From Oryzomonas japonica (lineage in GTDB: Bacteria > Desulfobacterota > Desulfuromonadia > Geobacterales > Pseudopelobacteraceae): a DNA stretch of 64,000 nucleotides. The notes beneath the pieces were generated by a model. The model saw only the letters and a list, made by a program, of their open reading frames with translations, was not told the DNA's origin and made no database searches. This document shows, piece after piece, positions 37,282-49,200 of the stretch (positions within the stretch are counted from its first letter, which is position 1; the number at the start of each line of letters is the position of its first letter). The stretch covers positions 479,829-543,828 of the forward strand of contig NZ_VZQZ01000002.1 of the NCBI RefSeq assembly GCF_008802365.1, written 5' to 3'. A program made the translations under genes and the position numbers.

Positions 37282-39021
37282 TCACTTCGCAAGTTCTTTT
37301 GCCAGTTTTTCTGCCGGCGCGCGGTAATATGCGGTAGGAGGAGCGGTTCGCACAACGGTGGTAAAAGCCGTAAGGGCTTTCTGCCTCTCACCTGCCTGCA
37401 TATAAACAATCCCTAGGCGGTATGAATAAAATGGGGCGGCGGTAAGGTCTATCAAGCGGGTTAAGGTTTTAACAGAACCGGGATAGAGTTCAAGAGCGGT
37501 TGATTTTTTCGCCATGAGTTGAAACTTGTCAATTTCAAGCACCTTCTCCAAAAGTTCCACCTCATGCTTACCAGGATCCGTTAATGCCTGGTTGACTATT
37601 GCCCTTGCCCCTATAAAATCTCCGTTTTTTATTCTTTCATCAGCCTTGCTCATAAACCCATATTGTCGATTATTAAGTTCCGCAGGCAATTGCAAGGAGG
37701 TAACGATCGCGTCAGCCTCCTTATTTCTTCCACGCGCATAAAGCGCATTGGCTATCTCGTTTTGAGCGACTATGAAATCAGGAGATTTCCGTAATGTGTC
37801 TTGATAGAGGGCCAGATTATCCTGCCATAGGATGGCACGACTGGTGGTGCCGTAAATAGCAATAAACACTACTGAGGCAACCACACCTGTGAGGAGCGGT
37901 TGATACCGAATTTGCTTTCCAAATCGATAGATTTCAAATACCAGCCCCATGAGAAAAAAGGCTAGCGGTATGTACATGTATCGCTCTGCCAGCGGCGTCC
38001 AGGTCTGCTTAAGGAGCGGGATCATCAGGGCTGAGGAGCCGATTGCGGCCGCACATGCAAACAAAAAGGCTATTATCGTACGTCGGCTCATCAACAATAA
38101 CGCCACAACAAACACGAGGAAGCCCAATGGTATATAGAGGTCTGAGACATGAGTGATTGCAAAATTGAGCGGGAACGGAAAGAAAAGCTTTTTCAGGTAG
38201 AATCCGGCCGCCTTTAGAACGAGGCGTGTATTTTCAAGCAGACCAACACTCTCCCCCCCCCCAATGTGGTTGAAAACCTGCGCCACACCAGCATCAGAGT
38301 GAGAAAATGCACCCGTCCGAAAGAAAAAATATACGGCGCCGGCACCGAGAAACGTAAGTACATGCGGCAGGTTATTGATGAGAGTGGCCCGCAGAGGAGG
38401 CTTGGTGTCCGCATTTTCAGAGTTGAAAAAAGGAAGGATTATTGCTGCCGGCAGGAAAAAAATTGCCGTTTCCTTGGCAAGACAGGCAATCAGCATGCAC
38501 AATGCAGCCAATGCCGACACCATAAGGTTTCTGCATTTCTGTGCAAGCAACCAGACGGAGAGGAATAGAAAAAATCCTGCCAGCAAATCGGTTCTGCCGG
38601 CAATCCAAGCAACAGCTTCAGTGTTGATGGGATGAATGGCAAAGAAAAGTGCCACTATAAACGCCACTATTTCAGAGCGAATGCCCTGTTGAGCCGAATA
38701 CCTGCAGGCGATGGCATATACCATCAATGTATTGATAAGATGCAAAACGACATTTTCAAGATGCATGAAACTAATTTCAAGGCCCCATACATATTTGTCC
38801 ATCATGTACGATAGAACCAGAACAGGTCGATAATAGTTACTGCTGCCGGAAGCAAAAATGCTGTGCAGGGTAAAATTATCCGTATTCAACAGATAATCAT
38901 ACATCCCCGGATCATCAACGGAATTTAGCGTAGCAAAGATAACAGGATAATATATTCCAAGCACAACAAATGAAAGGAGCAGGATACAGGTGCGATTGCT
39001 AATGTTTATTTGGCTATTCAT
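37282..39021 (-). CDS. Multi-spanning membrane protein with C-terminal TPR repeats (TMTC-like)
   Basis: From the ATG at 39021 the 579-residue protein has about ten transmembrane helices (residues 10-400), with an early periplasmic loop of GT-C type (NSVDDPGMYDYLL, with the acidic pair typical of GT-C folds), HPINTEAVAWIAGRTD as in TMTC/DUF1736 proteins, and a C-terminal set of TPR-like helices. Such proteins transfer sugars from lipid-linked donors to exported proteins. The position just after pilA suggests pilin or PilA-C glycosylation, but that is inference. Base composition is clearly more AT-rich than the neighbours. A terminator separates it from pilA, so it depends on read-through or an unseen promoter. 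Confidence 0.75.
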   Translation of the reverse strand: MNSQINISNRTCILLLSFVVLGIYYPVIFATLNSVDDPGMYDYLLNTDNFTLHSIFASGSSNYYRPVLVLSYMMDKYVWGLEISFMHLENVVLHLINTLMVYAIACRYSAQQGIRSEIVAFIVALFFAIHPINTEAVAWIAGRTDLLAGFFLFLSVWLLAQKCRNLMVSALAALCMLIACLAKETAIFFLPAAIILPFFNSENADTKPPLRATLINNLPHVLTFLGAGAVYFFFRTGAFSHSDAGVAQVFNHIGGGESVGLLENTRLVLKAAGFYLKKLFFPFPLNFAITHVSDLYIPLGFLVFVVALLLMSRRTIIAFLFACAAAIGSSALMIPLLKQTWTPLAERYMYIPLAFFLMGLVFEIYRFGKQIRYQPLLTGVVASVVFIAIYGTTSRAILWQDNLALYQDTLRKSPDFIVAQNEIANALYARGRNKEADAIVTSLQLPAELNNRQYGFMSKADERIKNGDFIGARAIVNQALTDPGKHEVELLEKVLEIDKFQLMAKKSTALELYPGSVKTLTRLIDLTAAPFYSYRLGIVYMQAGERQKALTAFTTVVRTAPPTAYYRAPAEKLAKELAK

Positions 39022-39030
39022 GGGAATTCC

Positions 39031-39064
39031 CAAAAAAAAGCGGGATGCCGAAACACCCCGCTTA
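39031..39064 (-). terminator. Rho-independent terminator after the pilA operon
   Basis: On the minus strand AAGCGGG, an 11-base loop, CCCGCTT and a run of T lie 24 bp after the PilA-C-like stop. The next gene starts about 10 bp further on, so part of the transcription may read through. Confidence 0.82.
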
Positions 39065-39087
39065 AGTTGATGCGGTAGTTTTACCAA

Positions 39088-39474
39088 CTACATTGTTGTC
39101 CAACCGGTTCCAAACGCATCCGAACCTGTCTTCGAATAACCGCTAGTATCAGAAGTTCCGGCAGTTACGTCCTTTTGGTAGATGGAAGTACTGTCATAGG
39201 CAGAACCATAGGCTTTGGTGCCGTTCTTGTGTTGGGTCTCAAGAGCATAGCCCGGGGTGTCGGTTATAGCACCAAGACCAACGCCGGTCGAAGTCTTGCC
39301 AATCAGGGTTGTTCCCGCAGCACCCGGGGATATCGTTACGCCGGTTTTCCCACCATAAAGAGATAAACCAGATTTTCCAGTACTGCTAATATCAAGGTCA
39401 ATCTTCGTGCTTGCAGCAAATACTGAAGATGCTGACAATAGAGCCATCACGGCAAAAACAACTGTTTTTTTCAT
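39088..39474 (-). CDS. Small secreted protein in the PilA-C position
   Basis: Using the ATG at 39474 (ribosome site AGAAAGGAGT), the 128-residue product starts with a Sec signal peptide (MKKTVVFAVMALLSASSVFAAS) and gives a mature chain of about 107 residues rich in Gly, Ser and Thr, with IGKTSTGVGLG and a GWTTM C-terminus and no Cys. It lies 28 bp after pilA in one transcript. In Geobacter sulfurreducens the gene in this place (GSU1497, PilA-C) makes a protein that pairs with PilA-N in the filament. I assign the same role by position, size and secretion; the reading frame from 39519 would overlap pilA. Confidence 0.82.
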   Translation of the reverse strand: MKKTVVFAVMALLSASSVFAASTKIDLDISSTGKSGLSLYGGKTGVTISPGAAGTTLIGKTSTGVGLGAITDTPGYALETQHKNGTKAYGSAYDSTSIYQKDVTAGTSDTSGYSKTGSDAFGTGWTTM

Positions 39475-39502
39475 ATCATTACTCCTTTCTATAAATCGAC
39501 TA

Positions 39503-39727
39503 TTATTGATACGAAGCAACTACTGGATATTCCTGATTATCGGCCATATAGGCTTCCATACCAGTTTTCAGGTTCTTCAAGTCCGAGTTGGCAGATGAGT
39601 TGTAGGCCTTGGCACGATAGGCGGAAAACTGCGGGATGGCGATGGCCGCCAGGATACCGATGATCGCAACAACGATCAGCAGTTCGATCAGGGTGAAGCC
39701 TTTTCTGTTTCTCATTTTTTGTAGCAT
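39503..39727 (-). CDS. pilA: PilA (PilA-N), short e-pilin type major pilin
   Basis: The 74-residue prepilin has a ten-residue leader ([10 protein letters not shown]) cut before Phe1 of the class IVa N-terminus [20 protein letters not shown] with Glu5, giving a 64-residue mature chain that lacks the globular head of ordinary pilins. Aromatic residues are at mature positions 1, 24, 27, 32, 50, 57 and 63, similar to the Geobacter sulfurreducens pilin but with Tyr50 in place of Phe51 and an extra Tyr63. It has an AAAGGAG ribosome site and a sigma-54 promoter, and lies between pilR and the PilA-C-like gene. Confidence 0.95.
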   Translation of the reverse strand: MLQKMRNRKGFTLIELLIVVAIIGILAAIAIPQFSAYRAKAYNSSANSDLKNLKTGMEAYMADNQEYPVVASYQ

Positions 39728-39792
39728 GTCTTTCTCCTTTCGTTGTTTTGTGTACTTTACAGATCAAGTAACAATCAATTCAGAATTATCAC

Positions 39793-39809
39793 TGCAAATC
39801 AAAGGCCAG
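39793..39809 (-). promoter_or_regulatory. Sigma-54 promoter of pilA
   Basis: On the minus strand CTGGC...TTGCA has the invariant GG and GC of the -24/-12 elements ten bases apart, about 66 bp upstream of the pilA start, leaving a leader of about 55 bases. The upstream 39810-39915 stretch is AT-rich and would hold PilR sites. Confidence 0.78.
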
Positions 39810-39915
39810 TTTCAAAACAACCATAACAACTTGATACTACGAATATTTTTCAACATTACCAGAATACAATTGCCTGGACCAGAGCCAAACACGTCACCAA
39901 ACCTGACAATAATTG

Positions 39916-41286
<1,371 letters not shown>

Positions 41287-41324
41287 GGATATACCTCGTC
41301 ATCAGAGAGGACTCTGCTTATTTA

Positions 41325-41549
41325 TATGTATCCAGTTTCCGATTCGGAAAGGAGGAGTTTTTTGTCCAGGCAAGGAAATCGAGGGATTGCGCGGAGGCGT
41401 ACATCAGTACACCGCACAATTTTGCTCGCAAAATTGGACCGCGAAGGCGCCCGAAGGGTGAGGCCGACACGGCCGAAGTCACAAGCAAGGCCGAAGATTG
41501 ACGCCGCATGGGCGAAAAAGAACCCTTTCCGGACGGAAACTATCCGATT
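41325..41549. repeat. Terminal-inverted-repeat intergenic element (MITE-like)
   Basis: The left end (from about 41328) reads CCAGTTTCCGATTCGGAAAGG and the right end on the opposite strand reads ATAGTTTCCGTCCGGAAAGG, forming imperfect inverted repeats at the ends of a 220 bp element without a gene. Inside are a perfect 8 bp hairpin (CAATTTTG-CTCG-CAAAATTG, 41417-41436) and repeated GGCCGAAG-like units. The right arm includes the stop codon of the adjacent permease gene. Confidence 0.65.
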
Positions 41550-42697
41550 CTTCGCAAGCCGTCGGCAATCCCGATCCTGACCGCCCGCCAGGTGGGAAAG
41601 ACGGCCGCCACCAGGCCGACCACCAGGCAGAAGGCCACATCCAGGTACAGGGTTGAACGCTCGACCTGGAAAACGGGGAAGAACGCGCCCATGATCTTGC
41701 CGAACCTGGCGGCCACCGGAAAGGTCAGGACGATGCCGACAGCACAGCCGGTCATGGAGATAAACAGCGACTCGCCGAACACCATGCCGGCAATGTAGTA
41801 CCCGCGAAAGCCCATGGCCTTGAAGATGGCATACTCACCGATCCGTTCCCGGGCGGTCATGGCCATGGTATTGGCCACCACCGCCATGATGATGACGATC
41901 ACCACGTACGACACGATGCGGATGGCCACCACGATAGCCTCGGTCATGGAGACGAAGCTGAGCTGGAAGGCCTTTTCCGTCTCGGTCAGGGTTTCGGCCA
42001 GGGAGTTCTTGAACCGCGCATCCACCGCCAGGGAGGTCTCCGCCGCCGTTTGCGGGTTTTTCAGCCCCAAGATGATGACGCCGAGCTGATCGGCCCGACG
42101 CGCGGCCGTCTTCTTCAGGGTTTCGTTCAGATAGTCCCACTGAAAGAAGAACTGGTTCTCATCGGTCGATTTCTCCGCGCCGCGATAGATGCCGCGCAGG
42201 ACGAATTCCCACGTTCCCGGAAAGATGGTGCCCTTGAGCGTGATGCTGTCGCCCACCTTCCACCCGAAGCGCTCGGCCAGCCTCCGTCCGACCACGCACC
42301 CCTTGCGGTCGGCCAGAAATGCCCGTTTGTCTTCGGGAGAGAGCACGAATTCGGGATACAACTCGAAATAGCTTTTCGGCTCCACGGCAAAATTCGGGAA
42401 AAAGTTCTTTTCCGTGATATAGATGCCCCCGAACCAGTTGGCGTAGGAAACCGACTTGACCCCCTCCACCTGCCTGATCCGCTCCAGGTAGGACAGGGGC
42501 AGGGAAAAGGTCAGGGAGATGGCGTTGCGCGAGATCAGCCGCGCGGCCGACGAGGCGTTGACCCCGGCATACCAGGCGCTGACCACCGTCCGCAGCAGGC
42601 CGAAGGCCAGGATGGCGATGGTAATCCCCAGTATGGTGAGCCCGGTGCGCAAACGGTGGCGCAGGGCGTTCCTGGTAAGCAGCTTAAGAAGGAACAT
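41540..42697 (-). CDS. MacB/FtsX-type ABC permease
   Basis: The 385-residue permease has one N-terminal helix, a periplasmic domain with YPEFVLSPEDKRAFLADRKGCVVGRRLAERFGW (MacB-PCD type), and a C-terminal FtsX domain of three helices. With the ATPase and membrane-fusion protein encoded upstream it forms a MacAB-like tripartite exporter; an outer-membrane channel is not encoded nearby. It overlaps the ATPase gene by 14 bp. The stop codon lies within the end of an intergenic repeat element, which may have replaced the original C-terminus. Confidence 0.85.
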   Translation of the reverse strand: MFLLKLLTRNALRHRLRTGLTILGITIAILAFGLLRTVVSAWYAGVNASSAARLISRNAISLTFSLPLSYLERIRQVEGVKSVSYANWFGGIYITEKNFFPNFAVEPKSYFELYPEFVLSPEDKRAFLADRKGCVVGRRLAERFGWKVGDSITLKGTIFPGTWEFVLRGIYRGAEKSTDENQFFFQWDYLNETLKKTAARRADQLGVIILGLKNPQTAAETSLAVDARFKNSLAETLTETEKAFQLSFVSMTEAIVVAIRIVSYVVIVIIMAVVANTMAMTARERIGEYAIFKAMGFRGYYIAGMVFGESLFISMTGCAVGIVLTFPVAARFGKIMGAFFPVFQVERSTLYLDVAFCLVVGLVAAVFPTWRAVRIGIADGLRRIG

Positions 42698-43385
42698 CGC
42701 TGAGCACGCCCTTTTCCAGGTGCCTGACGGTGTGGGCCTTTTCGGCGGCGCGAGGGTCGTGGGTGACCATGATGATCGTTTTGCCGAACGCGCTGTTCAG
42801 TTGCGCCATCAGGTGCAGGATCTCCTCGGCGGAAACCCGGTCCAGGTCGCCGGTCGGCTCGTCGGCCACCAGGATGGAGGGGTCGCTCACCACGGCCCGG
42901 GCGATGGCGACCCGCTGTTGCTGGCCGCCCGAAAGCTGGGAGGGGTAATGCTCCATGCGGTCGGCCAGGCCGACCACCTCCAGTGCGGCCAGCACATGCT
43001 CCCGGCGTTCGCGGCGGCCGAGCGGCGTCAGAAGGAGCGGCAACTCCACATTTTCAAACGCGGTCAGGACCGGGATGAGGTTGTAGAACTGGAAGATGAA
43101 GCCGACGTGGGCCGCGCGCCAGTCGGCAAGTTCCCGTTCCCCCAGGGTGGCGATATCCACGCCATCGACCACGATAGAGCCGCTGTCCACCGAATCGATG
43201 CCGGCGATCAGGTTGAGCAGGGTGCTCTTGCCCGACCCGGACGGCCCCATCAGCGCCAGGAACTCCCCATGGAAGATCTCGAAGGAGAGATCCTCCAGGA
43301 CCGGCACCACCTGGCTGCCTCGCAGGTAGGACTTGGCTGCGTTGCGGATACTGACGACGATCCGTCGTTCCCCGGAGTCGGCCAT
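42684..43385 (-). CDS. MacB/LolD-type ABC exporter ATPase
   Basis: The 233-residue ATPase has Walker A (GPSGSGKST), signature LSGGQQQRVAIARA, and Walker B (ILVADEPTGDLD) followed by the conserved MVTHD His switch. It energises the permease encoded just downstream. A 3 bp gap separates it from the membrane-fusion protein gene. Confidence 0.92.
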   Translation of the reverse strand: MADSGERRIVVSIRNAAKSYLRGSQVVPVLEDLSFEIFHGEFLALMGPSGSGKSTLLNLIAGIDSVDSGSIVVDGVDIATLGERELADWRAAHVGFIFQFYNLIPVLTAFENVELPLLLTPLGRRERREHVLAALEVVGLADRMEHYPSQLSGGQQQRVAIARAVVSDPSILVADEPTGDLDRVSAEEILHLMAQLNSAFGKTIIMVTHDPRAAEKAHTVRHLEKGVLSDVPS

Positions 43386-43388
43386 TTC

Positions 43389-44603
43389 TTATTTTTCCCC
43401 GGCCAGGCGAATCCTGACCCCATCCTTCAGTTTATCCAAGGGCTTGAGCGCAACTTTATCGCCGGACTTCACCCCGTCGACCTCCACCAGATCGCCCAGC
43501 GGGGCGCCGCGGGTAATCGGCGTGAAGACCACGCGATCCCCCGTGACGAGATAGACCCCCTGACGGCCGCCGGAGGCGACGATTGCCGACGGTTTAACGG
43601 CGATGCGTGGCCGCTGGTCCGCCTTGTGGGCCTCCCGCTCCAGAAAGGCAACCTTTGCGCTCATCTCCGGCAAGATGCGGGGATCGGTGTCCACAAAGCG
43701 CACCTTGACCATGACCGAGGCCTTGGTGCGGTCGGCCGTTGGGACGATGGTGTGCACGACGCCGCGGAACCGGGTGTTGGGCAACGCATCCAGGGTAACC
43801 TCGCAGGGCTGCCCCGCCTTCACCACCGACAGGTTTGATTCGGAGACATCGGCCTCCACCTCAAGCGAACCGAGATCCGCTATGGACACCACGGCCGCCT
43901 TGGCATTTGCCGCCGCCCCCAGGGGGGTGATGATGTCCCCCACATCGGCATTCTTGGTCAAAACAACGGCATCGAACGGCGCCCGGATCAGACTGTAATC
44001 GTAGTTTACGGTCGCCCCCCGTAGCGCGGCGAGGGCAACGTGGACGCCGGCTTCTGCACCCGCGACGCCGGCAACGGCCTTCTTGTAGCGCGCGTAGGCC
44101 GCATCGTATTCGGACCTGGCGACGATCCCCTGGCTCAGCAACTCCTTCTCACGCAGGAACGCCTGCTTGGCGTCGACCAGTTCCGCTTTGACCTGGTCAA
44201 GTGCAGACCGGGCGTTCTGGACGGCTGCCTCGTTCTGCCGCACGGCCGCCTCAAGGTCCTTGTTCTCCAGCCGGGCAATAACCTGGCCGGTCGTAACCCG
44301 GCTTCCCTCCTCGACCCCCAGCCATTCCAACCGGCCGGTGGTCTTGGCGGCCACCGCCGCCTTCCGTTGGGCCACCACATATCCGCTTGCATTCAACAGG
44401 GTAAATGACTGGGTCGGAAATACCTGGGAGACGTTGGTGGTTTCGATGGAGACGGAGCGCCTCTGCACTGCCAGCAGTACGACTCCGGCGACGATCACGG
44501 CGAAAACGACGACCCAAAGACGCGTGCGCTTGCCCGCGCCCCGTTTGTGAGAGGACGGGCGGGATTTGTCGATGGTGAGACGATCCAGGGAATCTGACGG
44601 CAT
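43389..44603 (-). CDS. Periplasmic membrane-fusion protein of a MacAB-like exporter
   Basis: This protein of about 404 residues has a basic cytoplasmic N-terminus, one helix (about residues 27-46), a biotinyl-lipoyl-like half (ATGRLEWLGVEEGSRVTTGQVIARLE), a long coiled-coil hairpin (90-160), and HlyD-type beta-barrel domains. It links the inner-membrane exporter with an outer-membrane channel. The ATG at 44603 is favoured by the GGAG ribosome site; a GTG at 44618 would add five residues. First gene of the exporter operon, divergent from eno. Confidence 0.88.
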   Translation of the reverse strand: MPSDSLDRLTIDKSRPSSHKRGAGKRTRLWVVVFAVIVAGVVLLAVQRRSVSIETTNVSQVFPTQSFTLLNASGYVVAQRKAAVAAKTTGRLEWLGVEEGSRVTTGQVIARLENKDLEAAVRQNEAAVQNARSALDQVKAELVDAKQAFLREKELLSQGIVARSEYDAAYARYKKAVAGVAGAEAGVHVALAALRGATVNYDYSLIRAPFDAVVLTKNADVGDIITPLGAAANAKAAVVSIADLGSLEVEADVSESNLSVVKAGQPCEVTLDALPNTRFRGVVHTIVPTADRTKASVMVKVRFVDTDPRILPEMSAKVAFLEREAHKADQRPRIAVKPSAIVASGGRQGVYLVTGDRVVFTPITRGAPLGDLVEVDGVKSGDKVALKPLDKLKDGVRIRLAGEK

Positions 44604-44767
44604 GAATGCCTTCTCCACTAATCAGGGGGATTCCATCCGCAAACAATGGCGAGGTTATTTCATACCATTATTACAACGTAATGTGAATATCTGTATGCCG
44701 AACCGATGGGGATATTTCTGAGCAGCCACACATTTTTTCCCGGCATGTCTGTATTTATTGGAAGTAA

Positions 44768-46135
<1,368 letters not shown>

Positions 46136-46158
46136 CTAGTAACATACTAATTACACGC

Positions 46159-46188
46159 CAAAAAGGCGGGAGCAATCCCGCCTTTTTG
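46159..46188 (+). terminator. Rho-independent terminator after eno
   Basis: AAAAGGCGGG and CCCGCCTTTT pair around a six-base loop and run into T residues; the symmetric A and T tracts make it usable from both strands, also serving the convergent kinase gene. Confidence 0.9.
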
Positions 46189-46209
46189 TGTTCCGGTTTC
46201 CCTACCCGT

Positions 46210-49200
46210 TCAAACCTCTATCCTGAATTCCGCGCCATCGGCGATATTGCGTGCCGTAAGCCTGCCGTTCATATTCTTTTCTATGATGGCTTTCGACATG
46301 AACAGCCCCACCCCGGTCCCCTTGTCCGGCCCCTTGGTGGTGAAATACGGCTCGAAAATCTTGCCCATGGTGTCCCCGGCAATGCCGCCGGCGTTGTCGG
46401 TGATGGTCACAATGGAGCGCCCCTCTTCCATGCCTATGGTCACCACAACCTTGGCATCGTCGGGGCGCTTGTCCAGCAACGCATCCCTGGCGTTCAGCAG
46501 GATGTTCAGCAGAGCCTGGGAGTACTCGTTCGGATAGCCGGAAACCATGGGGTTGGCGTTCGCCTGGGTCTCAACCGCAACCTGCTGGTTTTTGAAACTC
46601 TCCTCTACCAGCGCCAGGGTCTTTACAACCACATCCCGGATCGCAAATTCGACCTTTTCCTTGTCGGGTTTGAAAAAATTTCTGAAGTCTTCGATGGTCT
46701 GGGACATGTGATTGACCAATCCCATCGCCTTGCCGACGGTTTCGTCCAGAAATTCCTGGTTGAACTGTTCCATGCCGTAAAACAGCCGTATCTGCTGAAC
46801 CAGGAGCCCCAGTACGTTCAGCGGCTGGCGCCACTGGTGGGCGATATTGTTGATCATTTCGCCCATGGCCGCCAGACGGCTTTGCTGCAGGAGCATCTGT
46901 TCCTTTTTACGCAGGGCCTCCAGGGCGTGCAGCCGTTCGCTGGTTTCTTTCCGCAGGGATGACAGCGCCGTAGCCAACTCCTCGGTGCGTTCCGCGACCC
47001 GGTGTTCCAACTCGTCGTGGGCACGGAGCAGTTCCTCCTCCGCCCGCTTGCGTTTGGTGATTTCGTGGGCATACATGCGCACAGCATTGAAACGGGGGAT
47101 CAATTGGATCGTCTCGCCAAAGACCCTTTCCTGGATGGTAATCTCCCGATACAGGGTCGACTCGGTGGCCCCGTCCCACTCCTCCAGGATTTCCTTGACA
47201 TCCGGGGGGAGGAAACGAACGGCATCCTCCCCGGCCAGCCCAACGGTCTCCAAAAACCGTTGCGCGGCCGGATTGGCAAAGACAATGCCGCCCGATGCAT
47301 CCGCTTCCAGGACCGGGTGCGGATCCAATTGTGGAAACGAGGCGAGATGCCGCGCATGTTCCTCTTCTTTCCTTCTCTCCGTGATATCCCGTACTATCTG
47401 TGATGCCCCGGTAATGCGGCCCGAAGCGTCCCTGACAGGCGAGGCGGTCAGGGAGACATCTATTCGCCGCCCATCCCTGGCCAGACGTACGGTTTCCAGG
47501 TGATCAATCCGCTCGCCCACCTTCAACTGACCAAGTATCTGCTCCTCTTCGGCCAACAACTCAGGAGGGAAGAGCAAAGAGATCGGCTTTCCGATGACCT
47601 CTTTGGCCGGATAGCCGAACAACCGTTCGGCACTGCTGTTCCAGGTACTGATACGGCCGTCCAGCCCCTTGGAGATAATGGCGTTATCAGATGATTCGAC
47701 AATGGCCGCCAGCCGGGCCCGTGTCTCTTCGGCCTTTTTATGCCCGCTGATGTCGACAAGGGTGATGACGATACCATTGATGACTCCTTCGTGGTTACGA
47801 TAGGGGAGTACCCTCTTGAGGTAACAGCGCCCCTCTTTCAGGGTGGTGACTTCCCGCTCGGCAATGGGATGCCCCCCCAGCACCTTGATGGCATCACGGG
47901 AAAGCGCCGGCCAGTCGAGCTTTCCCGCCAGGTGTTGGAAGGGGCGGCCCAGATCGGCCGGGATCAGGCTGAAGATGGCGGCCATGGCGGGGGAAAAACG
48001 TTTGATGGCAAGCTGCCGGTCAAGAAAGATGGCCGCGATCTCGGAACTGGCGAAGAAATTTTCCATGTCGCTGTTAACCCGATTGAGCTCTTCCACCTTC
48101 TGCTGCAATTCGGTGTTGACGCCAAGCAGTTCCTCATTGAGCGCCTGCAACTCCTCCTTCGAGGTTTCCAGTTCCTCATTGGTCGCCTGCAACTCTTCGT
48201 TCATCGACTGGTATTCTTCGTTGATCGTGATGAGCTCCTCACTGGAGGACATGAACCCCTCGCTTGAGGTGGCGAGTTGTTCGACGGTGACCTGGAGCTG
48301 TTCGTGGGTGATGCACAACTGCTCCTCCAACTGGCGTATCAAGGCATCCTTGGAGGAGTCGTCGCCCGGAGCGATTTCGGCTCCGGGAGCCGGCGGAGCC
48401 GTAAGGGGCGCACGTATCGGTTCAAAGATCACCATGGCCAGGGTTACGCCAAGAGATGCCGCAACAAGGGGTTCCACCAGCACATTGACCGTAGATTCCC
48501 CATCGCCGTCAACAATCTTCACCCCCCGGAAGACAACCTGCCTCTGTTCGCCGAAGGCCGTATGGATCGACGCCCGTAGCGACGGCCGCAGAGACTTCCG
48601 CGCCATCTTCAAAATATCGCGGGACGGTTCGCCGACAGGCACTTCGAGGAAACGGCCGGCGTGGGGAGAGACATGGACCACTTCATATTTTTCGTTGATC
48701 ATCACCCAGGGAGGGGCATAACGCTCCACGAGCATCTTCTCGGCACGCTCCGCGGGGGTATCATCCTCCGTGGCGTGGGCAGCCTTCGAAGAGCGGACCG
48801 CTCCGGCAGGTTTGGGGACGGGAACGGAAAAAGGGAAGACCGTTTCGCCGGACCGACCGCTCTCCCGACGCTGAAAGATCTTCCACTTCTTATGAACCGG
48901 GATGAACATATCGGTGTGCTGGCCTATCGTTTCCGATGCTCCCAGAAACAGAAACCCCTTCGGCTTCAAGGCGTGGTGGAAGAGGGGAATGAGTCGTTTC
49001 TGCATGTCGGAGGTGAGATAGATGAGGCCGTTGCGGCAGACGAGCAGGTCGAGGCGGGAAAAAGGCGGGTCCTTGATCAGGCTATGGTGGGCGAAGACCA
49101 CCATTTCACGCAGGTGCCTGACCACCTGATAGCCGCCGTTCGTTCTGGTGAACCAGGTCGCGAGCCTCTCCGGCCCCACGGACGCTTCGATGGCCTCGGA

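Noticed and set aside
39475..39519. Earlier start of the PilA-C-like protein overlapping pilA
   Set aside because: It would place fifteen hydrophilic residues before a clear signal peptide and lacks a ribosome site, while 39474 has one.
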